Shown one piece after another: positions 16,866 through 24,897 of a stretch of 64,000 nt of DNA. The first letter of the stretch is position 1; every line of letters begins with the position of its first letter. Made by a program: the position numbers and the translations under genes. Source of the stretch: Deltaproteobacteria bacterium (GTDB lineage Bacteria > Desulfobacterota > Binatia > HRBIN30 > CADEER01); contig JAJCZJ010000048.1 in NCBI GenBank assembly GCA_029262455.1, positions 1 through 64,000 of the forward strand. The letters are read 5' to 3'. The notes beneath the pieces are model-generated. The model was not told the origin of the DNA. It saw only the letters and a program-made list of their open reading frames with translations, and made no database searches.

Positions 16866-18185
16866 CTAAGAATTATATCCACTCTCTCCGTGATCGGCGA
16901 GATCGAGTCCCATGATCTCGTGCTCTTCGCTCGACCGCAAACCAACGAGGCTGTCGACTAGCTTGAGAATCACTAACGACACGATACCGCAGTATGCGAG
17001 AGTCACGACGATCGCATACATCTGTGTCGCGAGCTGCGACGCAACCGCCAGGCCGTCTTCAGCTCCGCCGAACGTCGAAGAGGCGAGAAAACTGACTAAG
17101 ATCGTCCCAACTAGCCCGCCAAAGCCGTGCACCCCAACGACGTCCAGTGCATCGTCATACCCAAGTCTCTGCTTCAACGAAGTTGCTCCCCAATACGCCA
17201 CCAACGCCGACACAAATCCTATGATGATCGCACCTAACGGCCCGACGTTGCCGGACGCCGGGGTAATGGCGGCAAGGCCGGCGATTGCACCGGTCGCAAG
17301 ACCCAAGGCGCTCGGCTTGCCGTTGCGGACCCACTCGATGGCGCTCCAAGTGACCGCCGCGACGCTCGGCGAAATCTGCGTGACCAGGACCGCCATGGCG
17401 GCCTGCCCATTCGCGGCCAAGGCGCTGCCTCCGTTGAAACCAAACCAACCAACCCACAGCATCCCCGTACCCACCAAGGCCATCGGCAAGTTGTGCGGAG
17501 GCATCGGCTGCGTCGGATAACCCTTGCGCGGACCGACCAAGATGGCCGCCAACAACGCCGCGATACCAGCCGTGATGTGAACGACAATCCCGCCGGCGAA
17601 GTCAAAGACACCCATGTCGCCGAAGTACGAACCGGGGCCGCCCCATACCATGTGACAAACTGGAAGGTAGGCGAACGTGAACCAAAGTACGGAGAACGCC
17701 AACATCGCGGAGAACTTCATTCGCTCGGCAAACGCACCGACGATCAGCCCTGGTGTGATAATCGCAAAGGTCATCTGGAAGACGACAAAAATCGGCTCCG
17801 GGATCGTACCCGCAAGCGAGTCCCGTCCCACGCCGGCGAGGAACATCTTCGATGTCCCTCCGATAAACGAGTGGAGCCCGACCTCGCCCTCGACCATCCC
17901 GGTGCTGTCAAACGCCAGCGAGTATCCGTAGATCACCCAAAGGATCGAGATGACCGCCGTCAAGGCGAAGCACTGCATGTATACGGAAAGCACGTTCTTG
18001 GCCCGCACCAGACCGGCGTAGAACATCGCCAAGCCCGGCACCATCATGAAGAGTACCAACGCGCTGGCCACAATGATCCATGCGGTATCGCCAGGGCTCA
18101 ATTCGTCTCCAGCCAAAGCTGCCGCCGGTTGCGTCAAGATCCACAAAGCACCAACTGCACCAAGCACAGCGTTTCGTTCTCTCAT
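16866..18185 (-). CDS. amt: Ammonium transporter (Amt/Mep/Rh family)
   Basis: A 439-residue transporter with a cleavable-looking N-terminal signal and 11 predicted membrane helices. Family residues are present: the periplasmic signature around PGLAMFYAGLVRAKN, AFAERMKF, and the twin-histidine pore positions in LPVCHMVWGG and VVGVHGFGGLVGT. It conducts ammonium/ammonia across the inner membrane. The start at 18185 is chosen because AGGGGG precedes it; the longer frame has no ribosome site. No glnK/glnB gene follows, although PII regulation is typical for the family. The C-terminus (ILKLVDSLVGLRSSEEHEIMGLDLADHGE) contains the conserved EEExxGLDxxxHGE block that contacts GlnK, so control by a PII protein encoded elsewhere is likely. 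Confidence 0.93.
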   Translation of the reverse strand: MRERNAVLGAVGALWILTQPAAALAGDELSPGDTAWIIVASALVLFMMVPGLAMFYAGLVRAKNVLSVYMQCFALTAVISILWVIYGYSLAFDSTGMVEGEVGLHSFIGGTSKMFLAGVGRDSLAGTIPEPIFVVFQMTFAIITPGLIVGAFAERMKFSAMLAFSVLWFTFAYLPVCHMVWGGPGSYFGDMGVFDFAGGIVVHITAGIAALLAAILVGPRKGYPTQPMPPHNLPMALVGTGMLWVGWFGFNGGSALAANGQAAMAVLVTQISPSVAAVTWSAIEWVRNGKPSALGLATGAIAGLAAITPASGNVGPLGAIIIGFVSALVAYWGATSLKQRLGYDDALDVVGVHGFGGLVGTILVSFLASSTFGGAEDGLAVASQLATQMYAIVVTLAYCGIVSLVILKLVDSLVGLRSSEEHEIMGLDLADHGESGYNS

Positions 18186-18306
18186 GTCGATCCCCCTGAA
18201 AGTATCCCGCCGATCCCTCGAGATCCACGACCAATGCAGCCCAAGGGAGATGAAACGATCTAAACGAGGCACGAGCCTTAGCACCCGGGCCCGAACAGAT
18301 CGAGCC

Positions 18307-19107
18307 TCAGTCCCCCTTCGCGGTCAGGCCACCGTCGACCGGGATGACGGCGCCATTCAAGTAGGACGACGCCGGCAGCGCGATGCTGGCGATGACGTGG
18401 GCGACCTCTTCCGGGGCCCCATAGCGCCGCAGCGGCACCCTGCGCCGGGCGAACTTTTCCTTGTGCTCGTCGGGAATTGCGCTCGTCATGCCAGTATGAA
18501 TCGGGCCCGGGCATACGCAATTGACGGTGATCCCGCGCGCCCCCAACTCGACGGCCAAACTCCGCGTCAGTCCGACTACTCCGTGCTTGGCTGCCGTGTA
18601 GGGAGAGATCCCACGCGACGCACCCAGCCCCTCGGTCGAAGCGATGTTGATGATCCGCCCGGCATCGGAGCGCTCCAAGTGGGGCAGCGCCGCCCGAATC
18701 AATCGCACCTGCCCAGTCAACATGATCTCAAAAGCCCTTTGCCAGACCGTCTCATACCCCTCGGCGTCGACCGGCGCACCAAGCGAAACTCCGGCATTGT
18801 TAACCAGCACATCGAGCCCTCCGAAGCGCTTCGCCACCGCTGCAACGACGGCAATGATCATCTCCGGGTCCGCGACGTCGAGCGGCCAAGCCTCTGCTTG
18901 TCCACCAGCAGCACAAATTTCCTCCGCAACCGAGCGAATTCCATCTTCGTTCAGATCGGTCACCGCAACCCGTACGCCTTCGCTCGCCAGCACGCGCGAC
19001 GTGGCACGTCCCATCCCACTGGCTGCCCCGGTCACCAACGCGGTCTTTCCAACCAGCGATCGGCTGAGACTCGTAAGCTTCGATTCATTGTCCGCGAGGG
19101 CAGTCAT
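18307..19107 (-). CDS. Short-chain dehydrogenase/reductase
   Basis: A 266-residue classical SDR. The N-terminal cofactor motif is TGAASGMG, Asp in TDLNEDG suggests NAD preference, NNAG is intact, and the active site is NIASTEG with YTAAK. The C-terminus VIPVDGGLTAKGD is typical. AAGGAG lies eight bases upstream of the ATG at 19107. The substrate is a hydroxyl or keto compound that cannot be named. It lies upstream of amt on the same strand with a 121-base gap, probably a separate unit. A palindromic repeat element lies in the divergent gap behind it. Confidence 0.9.
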   Translation of the reverse strand: MTALADNESKLTSLSRSLVGKTALVTGAASGMGRATSRVLASEGVRVAVTDLNEDGIRSVAEEICAAGGQAEAWPLDVADPEMIIAVVAAVAKRFGGLDVLVNNAGVSLGAPVDAEGYETVWQRAFEIMLTGQVRLIRAALPHLERSDAGRIINIASTEGLGASRGISPYTAAKHGVVGLTRSLAVELGARGITVNCVCPGPIHTGMTSAIPDEHKEKFARRRVPLRRYGAPEEVAHVIASIALPASSYLNGAVIPVDGGLTAKGD

Positions 19108-19180
19108 GCGCAAGACTCCTTCAGATCCGCACCAGAACACAAGCGACGGCTTTCAACTTCGGGATCGCCCCAAACGGGTA

Positions 19181-19367
19181 GTGGGTCACTTTGATTCTGA
19201 GCTCGGCGCAATCGAAGCGAAGTCGGCGCTTTCAGGGCGAGGCGCCGCCGAGCCTTTCCGGGGTCGAATCGTGTCGCAGCTACCACCCGCCGGAGTTGTA
19301 CGCGGCTCGGCGGCCTCACCCGCCCGGGACCCGGCTGCTCCCGTCCGCTTCAATCAAAGTGACGCAC
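19181..19367. repeat. Composite inverted-repeat element with palindromic core
   Basis: Ends 19181-19196 and 19352-19367 are inverted copies (15 of 16 bases; GTGGGTCACTTTGATT against GTGCGTCACTTTGATT). Inside, 19235-19254 (GGGCGAGGCGCCGCCGAGCC) pairs imperfectly with 19304-19321 (GGCTCGGCGGCCTCACCC). The core resembles the palindrome at 3166 and the arm at 61142. The element occupies most of the 314-base gap between the SDR and the NTF2-like gene. Confidence 0.6.
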
Positions 19368-19421
19368 CACGCCCGAACGGTCCCGGTTGACGCGCGCCGC
19401 ATCGCGCGCTTTGGTTCATCG

Positions 19422-19805
19422 ATGCCCACAACTTCCGAGGAAAGTATCGCAATCGCGCAAATGCTCGTCGATCGATTGCTCGCAGGTGACGCCAACGGGG
19501 TCGGCGATCTCTATAGCGACGAGATGACGGCGTGGCGCAATTCCGACGGTCGCACCCTGGTCAAAAAGCAAGCGCTCAAGGTCGTACGGATCCTGACTGG
19601 AAGCTTGCAAGACCTCCGCTACGAAAACATCAAGGTGACACCCACCGTCAGCGGATTCGTACAACAACACACGATGAAGTGCACGGCACCAAACGGCGAG
19701 CCCGTAGAAGCACACGTCTGCATGATCGCGACCATCGAAGACGGCAAGATTCAGCACGTCTCCGAGTATATGGACACCGCGCAGATGGCCCCGTTGATGG
19801 GGTAG
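19422..19805 (+). CDS. NTF2-like/SnoaL-like protein
   Basis: A 127-residue cytoplasmic protein of the NTF2-like cone fold: an N-terminal helix pair (ESIAIAQMLVDRLLAGDANGVGDLYSDEMTAWRNSDG), then beta strands (ENIKVTPTVSGFVQQHTMKCTAPNGEPVEAHVCMIATIEDGKIQHVSEYMD). Relatives include SnoaL cyclases, ketosteroid isomerase-like enzymes and limonene-epoxide hydrolase-like proteins, often of unknown substrate. I chose the ATG at 19422 because the longer frame runs through the repeat element. No clear ribosome site precedes it. The glycosidase gene begins one base after its stop, so the two are probably translated together. Confidence 0.75.
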   Translation: MPTTSEESIAIAQMLVDRLLAGDANGVGDLYSDEMTAWRNSDGRTLVKKQALKVVRILTGSLQDLRYENIKVTPTVSGFVQQHTMKCTAPNGEPVEAHVCMIATIEDGKIQHVSEYMDTAQMAPLMG

Positions 19806-19806
19806 C

Positions 19807-21561
19807 ATGACACTCACTCTACTACCCCATCCGAGGCACCTCGACGTGGCGGGCGACAGTGCACCGGCAGATCTAGAGATATCTCACACAAGCGATCTCT
19901 CCCTGGCGCCACAAGGATATCAGCTCAACATCAATCCCAGCTCGATCGCGCTGATCTCCGCCGACGCGGCCGGAGAGCGCTACGGCCGCGCAGCACTCGC
20001 ACAGATCAAGTCCCAGTGCGGCCCGTCTCTACCAACTCTCGAGATTCGCGATTGGCCGGACTTCGCGGTGCGCGGCTATATGCTCGACATCAGTCGCGAT
20101 CGCGTCCCGACCCGCGCCACGCTCCAGCGCCTCGTCGAAGTGCTCGATCTGCTGCGCATCAATCACTTCGAACTCTACACCGAACACACCTTCGCCTATC
20201 AACGCCACACGCAAGTGTGGAGAAACGCATCTCCTCTCGACGGTGAAGACATTCGTTGGTTGGACGAGCTCTGCCAACAGCGCGGCATCGAGCTGGCTGC
20301 CAATCAGAACGGCTTCGGCCACATGGAACGCTGGCTCAAACACGAGCCCTACCAACATCTTGCCGAAGCGCCGGGCGGATGGACGACCAGCTGGGGCGCA
20401 CGGTGGCCGGCCGCAGTTCTCCACCCCGACGCCGCCAGTTTAGATCTGGTCCTCGGCCTATACGACGAGCTGCTCCCGCATTTTTCCAGTCGTCGCGTCA
20501 ACATCGGTTGCGACGAGACCTTCGAACTGGGCAAAGGGCGAAGCCGAGAGCGGGTGAGCAATGTCGGGCGCGGCCGGGTCTATCTGGACTTCCTCAAAAA
20601 GATCCTCGACGCGATGCACCGCAGCGACAAAGAGGTCTTGTTCTGGGGCGACGTCATTCGCCAGCATCCGGAGCTAGTCAGCGAGTTGCCAAGGGACCAA
20701 ACGATTCCACTGGTCTGGCACTACGAGGCGCCGATTGAAAACCCCACCCTGCCAAAGGGCCTGGAAACGATCCTGGAAGAAGTCGGCATGTCCGAAGAGA
20801 TCCTGCGCGGCTTCGCCGGTCAGGCCGGCGCCTTCGCCGGCTCGGGATTGCCGTATTGGGTCTGTCCTGGAACCTCGTCCTGGAATTCCCTGCTCGGCCG
20901 AATGGGCAATGCCAAAGCGAATCTCGTCGACGCCGCCAAAGTCGGTCTCGATTCGGGAGCGAGCGGTTACCTGATCACCGACTGGGGGGACAACGGACAC
21001 ATGCAACCGCCGTCCGTTAGCTTCGCGCCTCTGACCTACGGCGCCTGCGTAAGCTGGAGCGTCGACGCAAACCGCGACATCAACCTCGCTGAGGTCTTGG
21101 ATCGATTCGTCTTCGAGGACCCAACTCGGTCTCTAGCCAAAGCATTCTTGTGCGCCGGTCAGGTGTACAAACGCAGTGGCGCCCGCGGGTTCAACGGCAG
21201 CCCACTATTCTACTCGCTGCTCGACGGTCCGGGGATATTCTCTGGAGGAGACGCACCGACTCAACGTGGTATCGACCAAGTTGCGGAGGACCTCGCGTCG
21301 GCCGAGAGAGGAATCGCCGCCGCAACGCCCACCTGCGCGGACGCAGTGATCGTTTGCCGTGAGCTGCAGCAGGCGATCCGGCTGACACGCATGGGCGCCC
21401 GCGAGCTGGCGAAAGCCAACGACCTCTCGGCGCCTGACCCAGTGGACGAGAATGACGCCGCGGCCGTCATCGAAGAGCAACGGTCGTGTTGGTTGCAACG
21501 CAGCCGCCCTGGCGGACTCGCCGACAGCATCGCGAAACTAAAATTCGCTCAATCGGGCTAG
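19807..21561 (+). CDS. Glycoside hydrolase family 20 (beta-N-acetylhexosaminidase-like)
   Basis: A 584-residue cytoplasmic protein with no signal peptide. The N-terminal part (to about 80) is the small GH20-associated domain (GYQLNINPSSIALISADAAGERYGRAALAQI). The catalytic barrel follows: RGYMLDISRDRVPT, HFELYTEHTFAY, and the paired acids in VNIGCDETFEL (Asp236 and Glu237), as used in substrate-assisted hydrolysis of terminal N-acetylhexosamines. The C-terminal half (about 400-584) is helical. It could act on cell-wall fragments, chitin sugars or glycan remnants. It directly follows the NTF2-like gene (one base gap). The GH20 assignment is good, the exact sugar is not determined. Confidence 0.82.
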   Translation: MTLTLLPHPRHLDVAGDSAPADLEISHTSDLSLAPQGYQLNINPSSIALISADAAGERYGRAALAQIKSQCGPSLPTLEIRDWPDFAVRGYMLDISRDRVPTRATLQRLVEVLDLLRINHFELYTEHTFAYQRHTQVWRNASPLDGEDIRWLDELCQQRGIELAANQNGFGHMERWLKHEPYQHLAEAPGGWTTSWGARWPAAVLHPDAASLDLVLGLYDELLPHFSSRRVNIGCDETFELGKGRSRERVSNVGRGRVYLDFLKKILDAMHRSDKEVLFWGDVIRQHPELVSELPRDQTIPLVWHYEAPIENPTLPKGLETILEEVGMSEEILRGFAGQAGAFAGSGLPYWVCPGTSSWNSLLGRMGNAKANLVDAAKVGLDSGASGYLITDWGDNGHMQPPSVSFAPLTYGACVSWSVDANRDINLAEVLDRFVFEDPTRSLAKAFLCAGQVYKRSGARGFNGSPLFYSLLDGPGIFSGGDAPTQRGIDQVAEDLASAERGIAAATPTCADAVIVCRELQQAIRLTRMGARELAKANDLSAPDPVDENDAAAVIEEQRSCWLQRSRPGGLADSIAKLKFAQSG

Positions 21562-21610
21562 CAGTCCATACCGGTCGAGACATCACAGGAACTCTGCGGT
21601 CGGCTTGAAA

Positions 21611-22498
21611 TTACGATGGGCACGATTCACGCCGAATCTTGAGTGCCTCCGGCATCCACTGCTCGAACTGGCGAATTCTCGTCTCGTGGCTCGGATGCGT
21701 CGACATGAACTCCGAAGGCGCCCCCTTGGAGGACCGTCCCATGCGCTCCCACAACTTCGGCGCCTCGGTCGGGTCGAAGCAAGCGCGCGCAACGTAGATC
21801 AATCCCATGTAATCCGCTTCCGATTCGTGGTCACGCGAAAACGGCAACAACACCCCGTATTGAGCGCCAACGCCAAGAGCGCCCATCACCATCTGCTGGG
21901 TACCCATATCCATGTCGCTAAACGCCATCCCGGCCGCCATCGTCCCCATCTGCACGAGTTTCTGGTGCGCCATCCGTTCAGCCCCGTGCCTTGCGATCGC
22001 GTGGGCGATCTCGTGTCCCATGACAACCGCCAGACCATCTACATTTTCGGCGACAGGAACGATCCCCGTATAAACAGCGACCTTACCTCCCGGAAGTGCA
22101 AAGGCATTCGCCTGTTGGGACTCGACGACATTGAACTCCCACTCAAATCCCGGGTCGTGCTCCTTTGCCGCGGTCGCGATTCGCCGCCCAATCTCATTGA
22201 CCGCGGAAACAGTTTCACCACCCTGGAGGATTCGCTCGCGGCCCAAGATCTGTCGGTAGGATTGCAACCCGAGCGCCATCTCTTGTTCGCGACTCATGTC
22301 GACCAGCTGCGAACGTCCGGTCAGCGGCACTTCTTGCTGATTGCTCAGGTAGTAGTACGCACCGTAAATCGCAAAAAGGAGAATCGGTAGCCAACGGACG
22401 CGGCCGCCGCGACGACGGCCACCTCTGCCTCCCAACTGGGAGGGGACTCCGAGCCCGCCTGTGGACCCGTATCCCCTACGTCGTCTACCAAACCTCAA
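21611..22498 (-). CDS. M48 family zinc metalloprotease, membrane-anchored
   Basis: A 295-residue peptidase. Residues 1-35 are very rich in Arg and Gly and cytoplasmic, followed by a single membrane helix (VRWLPILLFAIYGAYYYL), so the catalytic part is periplasmic. The zinc motif is HEIAH (His162, Glu163, His166) with the third ligand in ESEAD (Glu225). This organisation is like the BepA/YcaL-type quality-control proteases of the envelope. The start codon is TTG: the frame has no suitable ATG and GAGG lies five bases before TTG. Its start overlaps the stop of the DUF937 gene by four bases (TTGA), so the two are co-translated. Confidence 0.88.
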   Translation of the reverse strand: MRFGRRRRGYGSTGGLGVPSQLGGRGGRRRGGRVRWLPILLFAIYGAYYYLSNQQEVPLTGRSQLVDMSREQEMALGLQSYRQILGRERILQGGETVSAVNEIGRRIATAAKEHDPGFEWEFNVVESQQANAFALPGGKVAVYTGIVPVAENVDGLAVVMGHEIAHAIARHGAERMAHQKLVQMGTMAAGMAFSDMDMGTQQMVMGALGVGAQYGVLLPFSRDHESEADYMGLIYVARACFDPTEAPKLWERMGRSSKGAPSEFMSTHPSHETRIRQFEQWMPEALKIRRESCPS

Positions 22499-23043
22499 AA
22501 GAACCTCTGCGCCATACTCAGAACATCGTCCAACGCGCTGCCGTCGCGATCCGCATCGAGCAGCTGATTGAGCATACCCAACGCACCCGACCCACCGGTG
22601 TCCGTCGACGTGCTCAACTGCCGGCCATTCTGAGTCTGCTTGCTGAGCATCCCCATCGCCACGGCGGCGACCATCGGCAGCATCTTCTTGATGATGTCCG
22701 AAGAAACTCCGGTTTCTTTTGCGGCGCGGCCGGCAACGTTGCGGCTGACTTCCTTGTTACCGAAGATATGCCCGAGAATTGCGTTACCGTCGTCGATCGT
22801 CTCCCGCTTCCCGAGAACCTCAGGGCGCTCGACATAGCGCTCGTGGCTCCCCTTGCCCAAGGCGTTGATCAACCCGCCGATACCGTTGCCACTCGCTGCA
22901 TTGCGACTGATGCCACGGCCCATTGCAGGAAGTACCGCCTGAACCGCTTGCTGAGCCATTCTCTCATCGATGCCGAGTTCCCGCGCGATCTGTCCAACCG
23001 CGTTCTGCCCAGCGGACTGCCCTAAAAGATCCATCAAATTCAC
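22495..23043 (-). CDS. DUF937 domain protein
   Basis: A 182-residue cytoplasmic protein of the DUF937 family (PF06078): helical repeats with NLMDLLGQSAGQNAVGQIARELGIDERMAQQAVQAVLPAMGRGI and GHIFGNKEVSRNVAGRAAKETGVSSDIIKKMLPMVAAVAMGML. The function of the family is unknown. Start is GTG at 23043 with GGGAGGG six bases upstream; an in-frame ATG three codons later is an alternative. It overlaps the M48 protease gene downstream, suggesting a shared envelope-related role. It is divergent from the small membrane gene at 23117. Confidence 0.85.
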   Translation of the reverse strand: MNLMDLLGQSAGQNAVGQIARELGIDERMAQQAVQAVLPAMGRGISRNAASGNGIGGLINALGKGSHERYVERPEVLGKRETIDDGNAILGHIFGNKEVSRNVAGRAAKETGVSSDIIKKMLPMVAAVAMGMLSKQTQNGRQLSTSTDTGGSGALGMLNQLLDADRDGSALDDVLSMAQRFF

Positions 23044-23116
23044 TAGATACCCTCCCTATCTCCACCGACGCGTCGATCGGTCGAAGTTCGCCGCTGTCAC
23101 GGCTATGCTTTGCGTC

Positions 23117-23353
23117 ATGAACGCAAAATGGTTGATCGCTTTCATCACCCGCTACGGGACCCGGCTCCGCTTCCCACAGCTATTCCTCGTGACCGCCGCG
23201 TTATTTGCCCTCGATGTAATCATCCCCGATTTCATTCCGTTTGCTGATGAAATTCTACTGGCGCTGGCAACCCTCCTCCTCGGCACATGGCAAAAGCAAC
23301 GCTCCGGCGACGAGCCGTACAACGACCAGCAAGCCGACGAGCAGAAGGTCTAG
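23117..23353 (+). CDS. Small membrane protein (DUF6116-like)
   Basis: A 78-residue protein: basic N-terminus (MNAKWLIAFITRYGTRLRFPQLF), one or two membrane segments (LFLVTAALFALDVIIPDFIPFADEILLALATLLLGTW) and an acidic, polar tail. The combination DxxxPDxxPFxDE in a helical hairpin is the pattern of the small DUF6116 family of unknown function, as far as I can recall. The ATG at 23117 is chosen because the upstream codons run into the DUF937 gene; no ribosome site is evident. It is divergent from the DUF937-M48 operon. Confidence 0.65.
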   Translation: MNAKWLIAFITRYGTRLRFPQLFLVTAALFALDVIIPDFIPFADEILLALATLLLGTWQKQRSGDEPYNDQQADEQKV

Positions 23354-23450
23354 AACACAAGATCACGCCACTAGACGCAACCGCAATTATCGTGAGTTTT
23401 GCTGCGTAAGTCGACAAAGAAACCGTAGCGCGCCGCCGCGATTGGGATCC

Positions 23451-24707
23451 TCAGTCGATCTCACCTCCGGATCCTCCCATCGCAGAAGCCGCAGAGAACG
23501 TAAGTCCGCCCTCGTCGACACAACGCAGCGCGACCAAGCGGCGCAAGCCTTCGAGGTCGTCGTGGGCAGGGCAGCTGGCCCAATTGGCCGTCGATCCGGC
23601 AAGCTTCCGCGCCAACGCCCGCGAAACAGCCAGCAGGAACCGACTTCCAACCGGGGCGCCACTCTCGAGGATCCGCCGAAGCGTTGCGTTGTTCAGCGCG
23701 AGCACCCGACACCTCCTCGCGACGCGCACATCCGCGGTTCGCCGCATCGGCAGGAGGAACGCGACCTCGCCTACGATCTCGCCCTCTTTCAACGTCGCGA
23801 GCACTCGCTCGCCATCACATACATCCAAAGCACCTTCCAAGATGAAGTAGATCGTCCGTGAAACGTGGCCCTTGCAAATCAGAGCCGCGCCCGGGCCACA
23901 CTCGAGTATGCAACCATCCGCCAGCAGCGCACGCCGTTGACTGGGATCGATCTCCGCCAACAGACCGCCTTCTCGTTCGAGGCCCGGCTGTTGCCTTCTC
24001 AACCAGTCGGCACACCACTCCTCAATGTCGCGCCAGAATCGCCCGTCCCCTCGATCCGCAATCTTGATGGAGTTCGGATCCGTCAAGAGCGGCTCGATCT
24101 TCTGAAGAACTTCGCACGGGACATCGCGCTCAGCCAAGACTCCGCTCAAGGGTGACGCAACACTCTCGAGATACGGCAAGTCCGCCGCAACGATCACCAG
24201 CGGAACGAGCACACCGTTGCTCGGGTGGTTGTAAAGGCTCCGATAGGGACGAAAGCCCAACGCACAATACAGCCCTACCAAGTGAGGTTCGCAGTCGCAG
24301 AATCCCAGCTCGACACCGTGCTCCGTCGCGAACTCAGCCGCTGCGATCACGAGCTGCAACGGTACCAGTCCACCTCGACACTCCGGCCGGACGACCAATC
24401 TCGAGAAGACTGCGATCTGCTCGGGGCGCAAGACCCCGAGGAACCGCTCGATGTCGTAGGTACGTTTCGTCTGCGGCGAGAACTCCGCATCGCCTCCCCA
24501 ACTGACGCGGAGCGTTCCCATGACGTCGCCGGCAACCTCAGCGAACAACAGGCGTGAGCCTCGATCCTCGTCGTCCTGCAAGGTCAACGACTCGTGATCG
24601 GCCTCTTGAGAAAACAAGTGCTGACCCTCGACATAGAGCTCGTATCTCAGCCTGTAGATCGCTGCGCGTTCGTCCGATGTCTCAGCAGTCCTGACCTGAA
24701 TGTCCAT
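23451..24707 (-). CDS. GNAT/FeeM-like acyltransferase fused to a cyclic-nucleotide-binding domain
   Basis: A 418-residue soluble protein. Residues 1-200 form a GNAT-type fold similar to N-acyl amino acid synthase FeeM and LuxI-like enzymes: IYRLRYELYVEGQHLF, FAEVAGDVMGTLRVSW, VFSRLVVRPECRGG (acyl-donor loop) and YCALGFRPY. Residues about 255-375 form a cyclic-nucleotide-binding domain (ILECGPGAALICKGHVSRTIYFILEGALDV) with the phosphate cassette GEVAFL...RRTADV (about 313-327). An allosteric acyltransferase switched by cAMP or cGMP is the simple reading, as for the mycobacterial cAMP-controlled lysine acetyltransferase, although there the domain order is reversed. Start 24707 has AGGGGG upstream. 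The acceptor and acyl donor (acyl-CoA or acyl-ACP) are unknown. A class III cyclase gene lies 6.4 kb away. Confidence 0.78.
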   Translation of the reverse strand: MDIQVRTAETSDERAAIYRLRYELYVEGQHLFSQEADHESLTLQDDEDRGSRLLFAEVAGDVMGTLRVSWGGDAEFSPQTKRTYDIERFLGVLRPEQIAVFSRLVVRPECRGGLVPLQLVIAAAEFATEHGVELGFCDCEPHLVGLYCALGFRPYRSLYNHPSNGVLVPLVIVAADLPYLESVASPLSGVLAERDVPCEVLQKIEPLLTDPNSIKIADRGDGRFWRDIEEWCADWLRRQQPGLEREGGLLAEIDPSQRRALLADGCILECGPGAALICKGHVSRTIYFILEGALDVCDGERVLATLKEGEIVGEVAFLLPMRRTADVRVARRCRVLALNNATLRRILESGAPVGSRFLLAVSRALARKLAGSTANWASCPAHDDLEGLRRLVALRCVDEGGLTFSAASAMGGSGGEID

Positions 24708-24841
24708 CGTGGCCCCCTGTTCTTCCAGGCTCGGCCTTGGATGGCATACATGATTCGCTAGGGCCGAGCAGCTCGAAACACAGGGAGAGAACAAGCAAGA
24801 CACATTCCAGCAGTCCTTGCCCCACAGCCACAAGGCTCGGC

Positions 24842-24877
24842 CATCGACGCTGCAAACTCATCTTTGCAGCGTCGATG
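24842..24877. terminator. 15-bp perfect hairpin after the giant secreted-protein gene
   Basis: Arms 24842-24856 and 24863-24877 (CATCGACGCTGCAAA and complement) form a perfect stem with a six-base loop. It lies 21 bases beyond the stop of the minus-strand gene ending at 24898 and upstream of the acyltransferase start. There is no T-run; a factor-aided terminator is likely. Confidence 0.55.
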
Positions 24878-24897
24878 ACCGACCGCCCGGCCTGCTC

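Noticed and set aside
18186-18306. Sigma-54 promoter in front of amt
   Set aside because: I looked for TGGCAC-N5-TTGC on the amt strand and found no acceptable match.
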